Positions 15,657 through 24,253 are shown, numbered from the stretch's first letter. The stretch is DNA of 64,000 nt from Bacillus_AB infantis_C (GCF_050107595.1 NZ_JBNILH010000014.1:1-64000); one strand, 5' to 3'. Translations and numbers: made by a program. The notes: generated by a model from the sequence alone, not told the origin.

Positions 15657-15689
15657 AAAACACAGAGGTCTCGCTCTCTGTGTTTTTTT
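15657..15689 (+). terminator. Expression-platform terminator of the c-di-AMP riboswitch
   Basis: Stem ACACAGAG (15660-15667) / CTCTGTGT (15676-15683) followed by TTTTTTT. It lies between the aptamer and the symporter gene. Confidence 0.85.
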
Positions 15690-15727
15690 ATGCTAAAAAA
15701 CAGATATTTACTAAGGAGGCTTGCATG

Positions 15728-16951
15728 ATGAAACTATCAACAAAGATTATCATCGCTCTGATTGCGGGGGGCATTGTCGGCTTATTATTGAATCTATATT
15801 CTCCCGATTTATTTGAAACACTGAATACGTATTTATTCACTCCACTGGGGAAAATATTCCTTAACCTGATCAACATGCTCGTGGTGCCAATTGTGTTCTT
15901 CTCCATCACTCTTGGCACAGCCGGCCTCGGGGATCCTAAAAAGCTCGGAAGGATTGGCCTTAAGACCATCTCTTTCTTCCTGGCTACTACTTGTATGGCA
16001 TTGATCATCGGGATCGTCTTCTCGTATATCTTCCAGCCGGGGAATGTCGGTACGTTTGATACTGCTGGTGCAGAGTTTGAAGCACAGGAAGCTCCGCCTG
16101 TATCTGAAACTCTGCTGAATATCATTCCGACAAATCCGATTAAGGCATTTACAGAAGGAAACATGCTTCAGATCATCACATTCTCTGTTTTCGTCGGCTT
16201 TGGTCTTACTATGCTTGGCGAGAAAACCAGAGGCGTCCTGAAGCTGTTTGACCAGGGGAATGAGCTGATGATGTATCTTGTGAACCTGATCATGCGTTTT
16301 GCGCCATATGGAACCTTCGGCCTGATCGTATCGGCAGTCGGCACCCAGGGGGTTGATGCCATCAAAGCGATGGGACTGTACATGGGCGTGGTGCTTGCGG
16401 CACTCATCGTCCATACACTTGTGACGTACGGAGGATCGGTATACTTCCTGGCCAAGCGCAGCCCTATCGAATTCTTCAAGGGCTTTGCCCCGGCCATGAG
16501 CGTGGCCTTCAGTACATCGAGCAGTAATGCCACACTTCCGGTTTCCATGAATGTGGCACAGAAGAACCTGAAGGTGCCTGAATCGGTGAGCAGTTTTGTT
16601 CAGCCGCTTGGTGCGACAATCAATATGGATGGAACGGCGATCATGCAAGGTGTCGCAACCATCTTTATCGCTCAGGTATATGGCCTTGACCTGACGTTCA
16701 CGCAGCTTGTGACGGTCGTCCTGACTGCCGTCCTTGCGAGCATCGGTACGGCAGGTGTGCCGGGCGTCGGCCTGATCATGCTGGCGATGGTCCTTCAGTC
16801 TGTTAACCTTCCTGTTGAAGGGATTGCTCTGATCATCGGGATTGACAGGCTTCTGGATATGACCAGAACAGCGGTTAATATTACAGGCGATGCTGCTTGT
16901 GCAGTTATCGTCGGTGAATCCGAGAAAAAGAAAAACAGGGAATTAACCTGA
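15728..16951 (+). CDS. Dicarboxylate/amino acid:cation symporter (DAACS family)
   Basis: A 407-residue member of the glutamate/aspartate transporter family (GltP/GltT/DctP type). Visible features: an N-terminal transmembrane pair, the re-entrant loop serine-rich motif AFSTSSSNATLP (about residues 260-271), the second hairpin and NMDGTAIMQGVA (about 300-311), and TRTAVNITGDAACAVIV near the C-terminus with the substrate-binding Arg/Asp/Asn pattern. It imports glutamate, aspartate or C4-dicarboxylates with Na+ or H+. AAGGAGG (15713-15719) favours ATG 15728 (8 nt) over ATG 15725. The c-di-AMP riboswitch upstream makes osmotic control likely. Confidence 0.9.
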   Translation: MKLSTKIIIALIAGGIVGLLLNLYSPDLFETLNTYLFTPLGKIFLNLINMLVVPIVFFSITLGTAGLGDPKKLGRIGLKTISFFLATTCMALIIGIVFSYIFQPGNVGTFDTAGAEFEAQEAPPVSETLLNIIPTNPIKAFTEGNMLQIITFSVFVGFGLTMLGEKTRGVLKLFDQGNELMMYLVNLIMRFAPYGTFGLIVSAVGTQGVDAIKAMGLYMGVVLAALIVHTLVTYGGSVYFLAKRSPIEFFKGFAPAMSVAFSTSSSNATLPVSMNVAQKNLKVPESVSSFVQPLGATINMDGTAIMQGVATIFIAQVYGLDLTFTQLVTVVLTAVLASIGTAGVPGVGLIMLAMVLQSVNLPVEGIALIIGIDRLLDMTRTAVNITGDAACAVIVGESEKKKNRELT

Positions 16952-16960
16952 TAATAAGCA

Positions 16961-16992
16961 AAACACCGTCCGGATAAGGACGGTGTTTTTTT
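16961..16992 (+). terminator. Terminator after the DAACS symporter
   Basis: Perfect stem AAACACCGTCC / GGACGGTGTTT, 6-nt loop, then T-run. Confidence 0.9.
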
Positions 16993-17019
16993 GATGGACC
17001 GGGTGAACGCGGGACTCTC

Positions 17020-18516
17020 TTATGCAGTCGGCTCGGCCGCTTCTTCTATTTTTTTCTGCAGGAGAAGCTTTTTGAGCTGCGGCTTGCTTTTGCGGCTTGC
17101 CAGGATATACAGAACATCCCCTGGAAGGATGATGGTGCTGCCGGCCGGTGTGATCAGTTCATCATTGCGGATGATGGCATTCACAAGCGCACCTTTTGGA
17201 AACGGGATATCAATCAGGGTCTGCCCGATGATCTGGGCATCATCCTCCATTTCGTATTCAATCATCTCTGCATCGGCTTTTCCGATGGACACAAGCTCAA
17301 GCGAATGCATGGGCGTCGTTTTTTTCGGACCGGTCAGCTTCAGTTTAGCTGCGAGCGCTGTAATGGTTGAGCCTTGGATAAGGCAGCTGGTCAGGACGAC
17401 GAAGAACACGACATTGAAGATCTGCTGGCTTCCCTCAATTCCTGCAAGAAGGGGAAAGGTGGCCAAAACAATAGGGACAGCACCCTTTAGTCCAGCCCAG
17501 GAAAGGAAAATAAGTTCGTTCGTTTTATATCCCATCCGAATAGTGGACAAGAAGACGGCTGCAGGCCTTGCGATCAATATGAGGATCGCAGAAATGGCAA
17601 TGCCTTTCAGGAAGATATCCAGGCTGAACAGCTCTGAAGGGAACACCAGCAGGCCGAGAATCACAAACATCATAATCTGCATCATCCAGGCAAATCCTTC
17701 AGAAAAGCGGAAGATGGTATGCTTGTAGGCAAGCTCCATGTTTCCAATGATAATGGCAGCGATATAGACGGCCAAGAGCCCGCTTCCGCTTGCAAAGGCT
17801 GTAATACCATATGTTAAGAGTGCAAAGGCTGTGGCAAAAACAGGATAGAGGCCGCCAGAATCAAGATTGATGCGGTTAAGGGCAAAGACGGCCAATCTGC
17901 CGAAAATCAGGCCAAACAGAAGGCCGATGCTCATCTGGAGGAAAAAAGTTCCGATCAGCGACCAGATGCTTGCTTCCGGAAGGGTGATTAATTCAATCAT
18001 GGCGACTGTCAGGAAGACAGCCATCGGGTCATTGGAGCCAGATTCTGCTTCAAGAGTTGCGCCGATCCGTTCATCGATATTCTTATCCTTGAGGACAGCG
18101 AAAACGGCAGCAGCATCTGTTGATCCGACAATGGCTCCGAATAAAATCGATTCAAGCCAGCCTGTCCCCAGAATGAACTTCGCTGCGGCTGCAACAATTC
18201 CGGATGTGAGGATGACGCCGAGAGTGGCGAGTGACAAGGATGGGAGGACGACAGGGCGCAGTGTTTTCCACTTAGTCTGCAGGCCGCCTTCAAACAGGAT
18301 AATGATCAAGGCGAGGACACCGATCAATTGGGCTGTGCGGGCATTGTCGAAATAAATGATGCCCAGTACGTCGCTGCCCATCAGCATTCCGACTGCCATA
18401 AACAGCACGAGGGAAGGAACACCGAGCCGCGAGGAGAATTTAGTCGTCAGCACACCGGTGATGAACAGGATGGCCGCAAGCAGAATGAATGTATCTGTAT
18501 GCAAAACATTAATCAT
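17020..18516 (-). CDS. K+/H+ (cation/proton) antiporter with RCK_C domain
   Basis: A 498-residue CPA1/NhaP2-type antiporter. About 12 transmembrane helices (residues 5-395) include FGAIVGSTDAAAVFAVL and LEAESGSNDPMAVFL, the two helices with the ion-binding Asp residues. The C-terminal part (about 405-480, SLELVSIGKADAEMIEYEM...IDIPFPKGALVNAIIRNDELITPAGSTIILPGDVLYI) is an RCK_C/TrkA_C domain. In S. aureus CpaA this kind of domain binds c-di-AMP and opens K+ export. AAAGGAG lies 8-9 nt before the ATG. The recombinase gene ends only 18 nt upstream on the same strand. Confidence 0.9.
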   Translation of the reverse strand: MINVLHTDTFILLAAILFITGVLTTKFSSRLGVPSLVLFMAVGMLMGSDVLGIIYFDNARTAQLIGVLALIIILFEGGLQTKWKTLRPVVLPSLSLATLGVILTSGIVAAAAKFILGTGWLESILFGAIVGSTDAAAVFAVLKDKNIDERIGATLEAESGSNDPMAVFLTVAMIELITLPEASIWSLIGTFFLQMSIGLLFGLIFGRLAVFALNRINLDSGGLYPVFATAFALLTYGITAFASGSGLLAVYIAAIIIGNMELAYKHTIFRFSEGFAWMMQIMMFVILGLLVFPSELFSLDIFLKGIAISAILILIARPAAVFLSTIRMGYKTNELIFLSWAGLKGAVPIVLATFPLLAGIEGSQQIFNVVFFVVLTSCLIQGSTITALAAKLKLTGPKKTTPMHSLELVSIGKADAEMIEYEMEDDAQIIGQTLIDIPFPKGALVNAIIRNDELITPAGSTIILPGDVLYILASRKSKPQLKKLLLQKKIEEAAEPTA

Positions 18517-18534
18517 TATTTATCAGCTCCTTTT

Positions 18535-19092
18535 CTATAAATTGACGTCGAGAGTGACAGATGGAGGGTTCTTAGGTGAAATCCCCAGATAGCTATAGGT
18601 TTCTGATGGGGAGGATTGCTGGAGCCTCTTTTGGATGAGTGACACGGCAATGCCTTTTGAATAAGCATGATAGCCAAAGGTTTTTCTTAGTGTGTGTGTG
18701 CCGACAGGCTCTTCAATGCCGGCGGCCCGGGCAGCCTCATTAATAATCCGGTACGCCTGTACCCTCGTGATTGAATTATGGGACTTCCTTGACTTAAAGA
18801 GCGGGTCTTCCCATTTGAGGTCATTCTCCTGGATGCATGTATGGAGGGCTTCACGGACCTGCAGATTGAAATAAATAGGGGGGAAGCAAGCTTCAGAGGT
18901 ATGCAAATAGGGCAGGATATTTCCGCTTTCATCTGCGGCGTCTTTTACCCGGAGATGAAGCAGGTCATTGATGCGTATTCCGGTGTTGATGCCAAGCAGT
19001 AACAAGCAATAGTCCCGGGATGAGCGGGATTGGAGCCATTCCTTCATAATCAGGATCTTCTGTTTATCAGTTATTGCACCGACTGTTTTCAT
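18535..19092 (-). CDS. Tyrosine recombinase, catalytic domain only
   Basis: A 185-residue phage-integrase-family protein with the catalytic set in order: Arg in GIRINDLLHL (about 38-47), a lysine in the KSRKSHNS region, HTLRKTFGYH (His-x-x-Arg and a further His, about 137-146), and Tyr in SETYSYLGIS (about 168-177). It lacks the N-terminal SAM-like DNA-binding domain of XerC/D (about 300 residues), but short forms of this kind occur in other Bacillus genomes. GGAGGTGA precedes the ATG. An extended -10 (TGCTATAAT, minus strand, 19121-19129) lies upstream. It probably shares a transcript with the antiporter gene; no attachment site or other mobile genes are seen. Confidence 0.82.
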   Translation of the reverse strand: MKTVGAITDKQKILIMKEWLQSRSSRDYCLLLLGINTGIRINDLLHLRVKDAADESGNILPYLHTSEACFPPIYFNLQVREALHTCIQENDLKWEDPLFKSRKSHNSITRVQAYRIINEAARAAGIEEPVGTHTLRKTFGYHAYSKGIAVSLIQKRLQQSSPSETYSYLGISPKNPPSVTLDVNL

Positions 19093-19269
19093 TAACTCAC
19101 CTCCAATGTAACTTAATCCTATTATAGCATATGGTTATGTAACATGAGAAAGAATAGAACCTGCTTTGGCATCCAGCTCAGTTCTATGCATATGGAAAAA
19201 CATGAAAAGTCAAAGTGATTTTGTTACGATAGAAAGAAAATAGCCCGGCTCATAATCACTGGAGGAACC

Positions 19270-19713
19270 ATGTTAAAGAAGTTTATTATGCCTATCATTT
19301 ATATAAGTGAGTGGGTGGTGTTTGTTTATACTGTCCTCTTTATGATTGTTTTTAATCTAACTTATTACGTTAACATGGTCATAATTGATATGCCTTGGGA
19401 AGAACGTACCTCCCTGCCTTTTATAAAGACTGTGATTTTCATGACAGGTGCATGTATGGTTTGTTTCCTTTATATCAAATACTTGAATGGAAGCAGGATT
19501 TATAAAAATGTTAAAGATATCCTTTGGGGTATTCTGTTTGGAGTAAATAGCCTGCTATGTATCCTTTTGCTGGGGATGAGCCTTATTTTTGAGCTGCCTA
19601 TTAATGAACGGGTTCTACTGGCATTGGCCCTCATTGCCAGTGCAGGATTTTTTTTGGCGTGTATCAGAAGCCTGTTGCTTTCTTATATAGGACGCTCTTT
19701 TTCATCCAGGTAA
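19270..19713 (+). CDS. Four-helix membrane protein, unknown
   Basis: A 147-residue protein with about four transmembrane helices (residues about 8-32, 52-70, 85-104, 113-138) and few charges except short loops. No family is recognised. The segment is more AT-rich than its neighbours. GGAGGAACC stands directly before the ATG with good spacing. It is a single gene between a recombinase and a convergent lactonase and is followed by a hairpin. Confidence 0.65.
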   Translation: MLKKFIMPIIYISEWVVFVYTVLFMIVFNLTYYVNMVIIDMPWEERTSLPFIKTVIFMTGACMVCFLYIKYLNGSRIYKNVKDILWGILFGVNSLLCILLLGMSLIFELPINERVLLALALIASAGFFLACIRSLLLSYIGRSFSSR

Positions 19714-19746
19714 CAGTACAGCCGACATGGTGATCAGCGCCATATA

Positions 19747-19780
19747 ATAAGCGCATGGACATTAACATCCATGCGCTTAT
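19747..19780. terminator. Hairpin between convergent genes
   Basis: Perfect 13-bp stem ATAAGCGCATGGA / TCCATGCGCTTAT with an 8-nt loop. The T tail is poor on both strands, but the position between two converging genes suggests a terminator. Confidence 0.6.
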
Positions 19781-19821
19781 GAATATTTTGTTAACAGGGC
19801 ATACCCCTTTTAAAAAGCTTC

Positions 19822-20868
19822 TTATAAGAATTTCACACAAACAGGATATGGAACAGAAACATCCTTCTGCAGCAGGGATAGCCTGCCGCTTTGTGCATCG
19901 CGGGCGAACAGGGTGAGACTGCCGCTTTCCTGATTGGAAGCGACAATATATTTCTCTGAAGGATCAAGCACAAAGTCGCGCGGCCAGTTTCCTTCAGTGG
20001 AGGTATGCTCGATGAACTCCAGCCTGCCGGTTTCCTCGTTTACTGAGTAGACAGCAATGCTGTCATGTCCGCGATTGGCTGCATAGACAAAGCGGCCGTC
20101 AGAGGAAATATGGATGGCGCTTCCCTGGTTATTTTCGCGGAATGTTTCAGGGATGGCCGGTACGGTCTGGATCTCTTTAAAGCTGCCGTCATTCGGGCTG
20201 TATTCGAGCACGAGGACCTCGGAGCTGAGCTCTGTCATGACATAGGCAATATTCCTTTCGGGGTGGAAAACAAGATGCCGCGGTCCGCTGCCAGGCTTTA
20301 CATCCAGTTTGGCCGCTTCCTTCAGCTGCCCTTCATTTAATTCATAGGTAATGATTTCATCTGTCCCCAGGTCAACGGCGGCAATATAACTCTCATCTGG
20401 CGTAAAGCCTGCATAATGGGCATGCGGCTTTTCCTGGCGGTCTGCGTTTGGCCCTGTGCCCTCATGCTGGGCAACCGATGAAGCTGAAAGCAGGGAACCG
20501 TCCCCAGTCAGTCCGTAGGCTTCAATCGTACCTTTATGGTAATTGGCTGTCACTGCAAGGCTTGAATCTTTATTTACGCTGATATGGCATGGAGACGCAC
20601 CGTCAGACAGCTGGCGGTTCAGTTCTGTAAGCCCGCTGCCATCACTGATGGAGAACGCAGCGGCGCCGCCCTGCGTCCCTTCCTTTACGACAGAATAAAG
20701 GCGGGTTTTGTCTTCGCTGATTGTCACATATGTAGGGTTTTCAAGCTCTGCGGCGAGCCTGATGTTTTCAATCCTGCCGTTTTCTGTATTCAATTCAAAA
20801 GAATAGATGCCTTTGCTGTCGCCTTTTGTGTAGGTGCCGATAAATCCGGAAAAAATATGGTCCCTCAT
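19822..20868 (-). CDS. Lactonase family protein (6-phosphogluconolactonase-like)
   Basis: A 348-residue seven-bladed beta-propeller of the YkgB/Pgl type. Family marks include GFIGTYTKGDSKGIYSF at the N-terminus, NPTYVTISEDKTRLYSV, the KPHAHYAGFTPDE segment (about 146-158), GPRHLVFHP (about 195-203), RGHDSIAVY and NWPRDFVLDPSEKYIVASN. Relatives hydrolyse 6-phosphogluconolactone in the pentose phosphate pathway. I start at ATG 20868, which has AAAGGAG upstream and matches family N-termini; the frame is open to 20955 without support. Confidence 0.88.
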   Translation of the reverse strand: MRDHIFSGFIGTYTKGDSKGIYSFELNTENGRIENIRLAAELENPTYVTISEDKTRLYSVVKEGTQGGAAAFSISDGSGLTELNRQLSDGASPCHISVNKDSSLAVTANYHKGTIEAYGLTGDGSLLSASSVAQHEGTGPNADRQEKPHAHYAGFTPDESYIAAVDLGTDEIITYELNEGQLKEAAKLDVKPGSGPRHLVFHPERNIAYVMTELSSEVLVLEYSPNDGSFKEIQTVPAIPETFRENNQGSAIHISSDGRFVYAANRGHDSIAVYSVNEETGRLEFIEHTSTEGNWPRDFVLDPSEKYIVASNQESGSLTLFARDAQSGRLSLLQKDVSVPYPVCVKFL

Positions 20869-20944
20869 TACTATTTCTCCTTTCAACATGCGGATTGCCT
20901 CTATTATATCATGAACCTTTTCAGTGTATTCAGCAGGGCAAAAT

Positions 20945-20986
20945 GAAAAAGTCAAAGGACCTGGCGGGTTAGTCTGCCAGGTCCTT
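20945..20986 (-). terminator. Terminator after the general stress gene
   Basis: Eleven-base-pair stem AAGGACCTGGC / GCCAGGTCCTT (20955-20965 / 20976-20986). On the minus strand it is followed by TTGACTTTTTC, an interrupted T tail. Confidence 0.65.
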
Positions 20987-21003
20987 GTTGGCCAGCTGAG
21001 CCC

Positions 21004-21819
21004 TTATCCTTTAGGATAGTCTGAATTTGGCTGGCGCGGGTCAGTATAATCGCGGTTCACTTCATCTCTAAGCCTGTCTTCATCTGCAAAGGGATTGCTT
21101 ACCACCTTATCGCTTAGAGGGGTATTGGGGTCAATATTATCATCCGTATATGGGCGTTTCTGATCATTGTGGTCCTGGAATGCACTTTCGCCTTTATCCA
21201 GTTCACCCGGATTAAGCGGATCGACTATATAGTTGTCATACCTATCTTCCTGGTCCGTTGCCCGGATGGCTGTATTCCTGTCTGTTGTGCCAACGAAATC
21301 TTCGTCAGTACGGCGGGCATCATTGACAGCTCCTCCGGTGAAGATTGTTTCATCATCCGTCAGGCGGTCGCGATTCCGATCGTCAGGATCGACGAGGATC
21401 AGAATTCTGCCCTCTTTTACCTCTGCTTCATAACGGTTGGCTTCCTCTTCCGGAATGCCCATGCCGATCAACGCTCCTGCAAGTCCGCCTGCCCCGGCAC
21501 CAACCGCTGCCCCGGTCAGTGTTGCAGCAATCGGACCCGCCGCAACGATCGGTCCAATTCCAGGGATTGCAAGGGCGCCGATGCCCACGAGCAGCCCTGT
21601 GAGCCCGCCCAATGCTCCGCCGGCAGCAGCGCCAGCCGCAAGGCCTTCCTCTGTCTTCGTCCCGGTTTCTTCACTCACGGCATCAAGATCATCACGGTTT
21701 TTGCTGATGACCGAAATGTCTTCAGCCCGATAGCCTTCCGCTTTCAGCCGTTCAATTGTTTCAACCGCTTCATCCTCTGTTGCATATGAGCCCACTACGC
21801 GTTTATTATCATCTGCCAT
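21004..21819 (-). CDS. General stress protein (YflT/GSP17M type) with long tail
   Basis: A 271-residue protein. The first 75 residues match the heat-induced stress protein YflT domain (VVGSYATEDEAVETIERLKAEGYRAEDISVISKN). A glycine/alanine-rich hydrophobic middle (about 62-125) resembles glycine-zipper membrane segments, and the remaining acidic, Asp-rich tail (about 130-271) is low-complexity. Start ATG 21819 is 7 nt after AAGGAGGA; the ATG at 21825 is too close to it. The upstream SigB-type promoter supports a general stress role. The molecular function is unknown. Confidence 0.8.
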   Translation of the reverse strand: MADDNKRVVGSYATEDEAVETIERLKAEGYRAEDISVISKNRDDLDAVSEETGTKTEEGLAAGAAAGGALGGLTGLLVGIGALAIPGIGPIVAAGPIAATLTGAAVGAGAGGLAGALIGMGIPEEEANRYEAEVKEGRILILVDPDDRNRDRLTDDETIFTGGAVNDARRTDEDFVGTTDRNTAIRATDQEDRYDNYIVDPLNPGELDKGESAFQDHNDQKRPYTDDNIDPNTPLSDKVVSNPFADEDRLRDEVNRDYTDPRQPNSDYPKG

Positions 21820-21863
21820 GTTCATTCCTCCTTATTTATCTAAAAACTGTTCTAGTAGAATAC

Positions 21864-21890
21864 ATACCCTTATGTGAAAAAGACATAAAC
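21864..21890 (-). promoter_or_regulatory. SigB-type promoter of the general stress gene
   Basis: On the minus strand GTTTAT (21890-21885), 15-nt spacer, GGGTAT (21869-21864). Both boxes fit the SigB consensus GTTTAA-N12/15-GGGTAT. It lies 45 nt before the start codon. Confidence 0.7.
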
Positions 21891-21949
21891 CTAAGCCCGC
21901 CTGAAATATATGCCAAAGAGCCGCTTCATGCGGGGCCAGGAGGTCAGCA

Positions 21950-21977
21950 TTGCATTACTGCAGGGAAATGCTATGAT
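21950..21977 (+). promoter_or_regulatory. Probable SigA promoter of the RsbR paralogue
   Basis: TTGCAT (21950-21955), 16-bp spacer, TATGAT (21972-21977); an overlapping TATAAT follows at 21977-21982. Confidence 0.5.
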
Positions 21978-22014
21978 ATAATTGTCAGACTTTTTCATGG
22001 GGGAAGGGATTGCA

Positions 22015-22857
22015 TTGAGGAACGAATTGCTTAAGATTGGCACAAGAATAGTAGAGAGCAAAGAGCAGCTCGTCAATCACATATTTGAACGGGAATGCCC
22101 TTTCTATAAGGAAAAGCTTAAGAAATCGACTGTTGCCAGAAAGCAGATAGCTGAATGGCGCAAAGCCTTGATTCAGATTCTGGGTGAGTCATTATATATG
22201 GATCAGGAGGAAAGCGGACGCAAAATTGAAAAATGGGCCCGTGAAACAGGAGAAACTGCGATAGAGAATGGCGTTCCCCTGGACGAATCCCTGCGTGTGC
22301 TGTCCCTGTTCCGTTCCGTTATCTGGGACATCTTCACTGAGGAGCTGGAGAAAAATCAATTTGCTGCTGTCACGATGCTTGATGTCAGCAAAATCATCAA
22401 CCCGCTCCTGGATGAGGTCGCGTATATATTCAGTAATATTTACATGAACTACAGCACGAGGAAAATAGAAGTAGCCCGGACTGCCCTGCAGGAGCTGTCC
22501 GTTCCGGTTGTGCCGATTTCAGCGGATATTGCCGTTCTTCCGCTCGTTGGGGAAGTGGATACAGAGCGCGCAAAATTCATTATGGAAAAATGCCTGAAAA
22601 ACAGCTCAGAGCTTCAATTAAAGCAGCTGTTCATTGATGTTTCCGGCGTACCGATGATAGATACGATGGTTGCCCATAATCTGTTTCAGATTGTAAAGTC
22701 ATTAAACCTGATCGGCGTGAAGGCAACGATGACCGGAATACGGCCGGAAATCGCCCAGACGATCGTGGCTCTCGGAATAGAATTCCGGGAAATCCCGACA
22801 AGGGCAAATCTTAAGCAGGCGCTGATGTCAGCGGGATTCGAACAAACTAAAAGGTGA
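22015..22857 (+). CDS. RsbR-family stressosome protein (STAS domain)
   Basis: A 280-residue RsbR paralogue. The N-terminal half (about 1-150) is the non-haem globin-like sensor domain found in RsbR proteins; the C-terminal half (about 160-275) is a STAS domain with VPISADIAVLPLVGEVDTERA and LFIDVSGVPMIDTMVAHN, which contains Ser and Thr at the positions phosphorylated by RsbT. Stressosome proteins relay environmental stress to SigB. I choose TTG 22015 (MRNELLKIG as in YqhA/YkoB-type paralogues), with GGGGGAAGGG upstream. It is divergent from a SigB-promoter gene. Confidence 0.85.
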   Translation: MRNELLKIGTRIVESKEQLVNHIFERECPFYKEKLKKSTVARKQIAEWRKALIQILGESLYMDQEESGRKIEKWARETGETAIENGVPLDESLRVLSLFRSVIWDIFTEELEKNQFAAVTMLDVSKIINPLLDEVAYIFSNIYMNYSTRKIEVARTALQELSVPVVPISADIAVLPLVGEVDTERAKFIMEKCLKNSSELQLKQLFIDVSGVPMIDTMVAHNLFQIVKSLNLIGVKATMTGIRPEIAQTIVALGIEFREIPTRANLKQALMSAGFEQTKR

Positions 22858-22975
22858 TATTTGTGTGAAACTTATATATAAATGGGGAACGAATTAAATA
22901 TAAAGTGATACACTAATGATATACAGTTGAAGGGAAATCTATTAAAAAGCCTTCTGCAAAAGCGGGGAGTCGAAC

Positions 22976-23170
22976 ATGAAGCTGGGATTAATCATCGTTA
23001 TCGCCATAATCATTCTTTCTTTAATTTTTACCCTTATGCTGGCCGGCAAAAGTGATGCTGACTACTCAAAGTCAGCCAGGAAAAATACGGTCAACCTGAC
23101 TGTGATTTATGCAGTAGTCATTCTGCTTTCGATCATCGCACTGGGTGTTTATATTAAATGGGGGGTTTAA
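22976..23170 (+). CDS. Small two-helix membrane protein (64 aa)
   Basis: A 64-residue protein: transmembrane helix about 3-24, the polar link GKSDADYSKSARKNTVN, and a second helix about 42-60. Similar short proteins are common in Bacillus and I think this belongs to the set databases call BshB3-like, but I am not certain. The ribosome binding site is weak (GGGGAG about 10 nt upstream). It converges on the BA3454-type gene through a shared terminator. Confidence 0.7.
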   Translation: MKLGLIIVIAIIILSLIFTLMLAGKSDADYSKSARKNTVNLTVIYAVVILLSIIALGVYIKWGV

Positions 23171-23201
23171 AAAAGTGAAGCGGTGTACGCTTCACTTTTT
23201 T
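23169..23201. terminator. Bidirectional terminator
   Basis: Stem AAAAAGTGAAGCG / CGCTTCACTTTTT with A-run and T-run on opposite sides, so it works on both strands. It contains the stop codon of the minus-strand BA3454-type gene (23192-23194). Confidence 0.88.
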
Positions 23202-23341
23202 AGATTGGCTGACTGCCATTGTCTCTGCACCTGTTTCTGTGCAAGGCGGGCAATTTCCTCTTCTTGAGTCCCTCTATGTGCGATTACATTTGTCATATAG
23301 TTTTTTCCGCCGTGATTAACGGTTACAGTTACTTGTACCAT
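23192..23341 (-). CDS. BA3454-family stress response protein (49 aa)
   Basis: A 49-residue protein: MVQVTVTVNHGGKNYMTNV, then AHRGTQEEEIARLAQKQVQRQW. This is the pattern of the short BA3454-family stress proteins (conserved HGGK-Y-TNV and EEE-I-LA-EQV). AAAGGA lies about 9 nt before the ATG. The function is not known beyond induction by stress in B. anthracis relatives. Its last codons are in the bidirectional terminator. Confidence 0.8.
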   Translation of the reverse strand: MVQVTVTVNHGGKNYMTNVIAHRGTQEEEIARLAQKQVQRQWQSANLKK

Positions 23342-23435
23342 GTTTTTTTATTCCTTTCTTAATGATATTTTAATATAGTGATACCATTTTAAAAGGAAAG
23401 TGAAACCTGTTTGCTTAAATTATTGACCCATTCTA

Positions 23436-24161
23436 TCACTTAGAATGGAAGGGACATTTCCCTTCGATCGGCTTAATGTCATCGCCGATGAAGTATTGCT
23501 TCCATTCCCTATGTTCAGGGTCTCCATAGTGGCTGATATTCGGATGCTTTGGCAGTCCGTCCCACTTTTCCACTCGTTCCCTGACTTTCTCCCGGGACAT
23601 GATTCCTCCTTTAGAAGTGCCTTCAAGCCCCTCAAAGATTCTCCTCGGCTGGAAGCCCAGCACAAGGCTGTTTCCGAGATCCCTTGTTTTCCGCTGTTTA
23701 TAGGCAGGCGCGTTTCCAAACACGAAGAATGGCTCTTCTGCAAAAGAGAATGCCCATAGATGGTGGTCCGGGTCCTCAGGATAATCTTTTGGCCAAGGCT
23801 TTTCATCCTGATCATGAAGATACTGCAGGATGTTCCAGAAATATTCGCGGTAGTAAGGAATGTCCTTCTCTTCTTTTTCCGGCTCCACAAACACAAACAG
23901 CCCATGGCGGATAAGCTTGGGGGCATCAAATAGGTCAATGAACTGTTCCAGCGCCTTCGGAAGCTGTGACCAGTCGTCCTGTGAAATATACGCATAGCGC
24001 AGCTCCCCGCGGTTTTCAGCAGTCATGCCGAAATAGCAGGGGAAGGTCTTGTCTGTGACAGTTTGATGGAAGGTCTTATATTCTTCGATGACCCAGGCAG
24101 GCACAATATCAGGGTTGGTCATATCTTCTTTTTTCAGCAAGGCTTTTTGAATTGTTTTCAT
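23436..24161 (-). CDS. YqcI/YcgG family protein
   Basis: A 241-residue cytosolic protein of the YqcI/YcgG family. Conserved blocks include FPCYFGMTAENRGELRYAYI (about 39-58), the aromatic HLWAFSFAEEPFFVFGNAPAYKQRKTRDLG (about 135-165) and the C-terminal PEHREWKQYFIGDD. The function of the family is unknown. TTAGGAGAG precedes ATG 24161, which also fits the family start; the frame is open to 24218 without support. A GAAGCCGGC/GCCGGCTTC hairpin (24188-24216) separates it from the upstream mechanosensitive channel gene but lacks a T tail. Confidence 0.85.
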   Translation of the reverse strand: MKTIQKALLKKEDMTNPDIVPAWVIEEYKTFHQTVTDKTFPCYFGMTAENRGELRYAYISQDDWSQLPKALEQFIDLFDAPKLIRHGLFVFVEPEKEEKDIPYYREYFWNILQYLHDQDEKPWPKDYPEDPDHHLWAFSFAEEPFFVFGNAPAYKQRKTRDLGNSLVLGFQPRRIFEGLEGTSKGGIMSREKVRERVEKWDGLPKHPNISHYGDPEHREWKQYFIGDDIKPIEGKCPFHSK

Positions 24162-24253
24162 AATCTGCTCTCCTAAAATGATTTTTAGAAGCCGGCTTCC
24201 GCAGGAGGCCGGCTTCATCTCATGCTTTAAAAAACTCCTCTTTTCTGTTGTTG

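Noticed and set aside
15833..16648. 271-residue His/Arg-rich frame opposite the DAACS symporter
   Set aside because: Antisense shadow; no start signal and a composition untypical of real proteins here.
16991..17728. 245-residue frame on the plus strand opposite the antiporter
   Set aside because: Shadow of the antiporter gene, overlapping its RCK_C domain.
21169..21789. 206-residue frame opposite the general stress gene
   Set aside because: Shadow with several cysteines and no family pattern; the minus-strand gene has a promoter and ribosome binding site.
24188..24216. Rho-independent terminator for the mechanosensitive channel gene
   Set aside because: The GAAGCCGGC/GCCGGCTTC hairpin is strong but is followed by A-rich, not T-rich, sequence on the minus strand, so I only mention it in the neighbouring gene.
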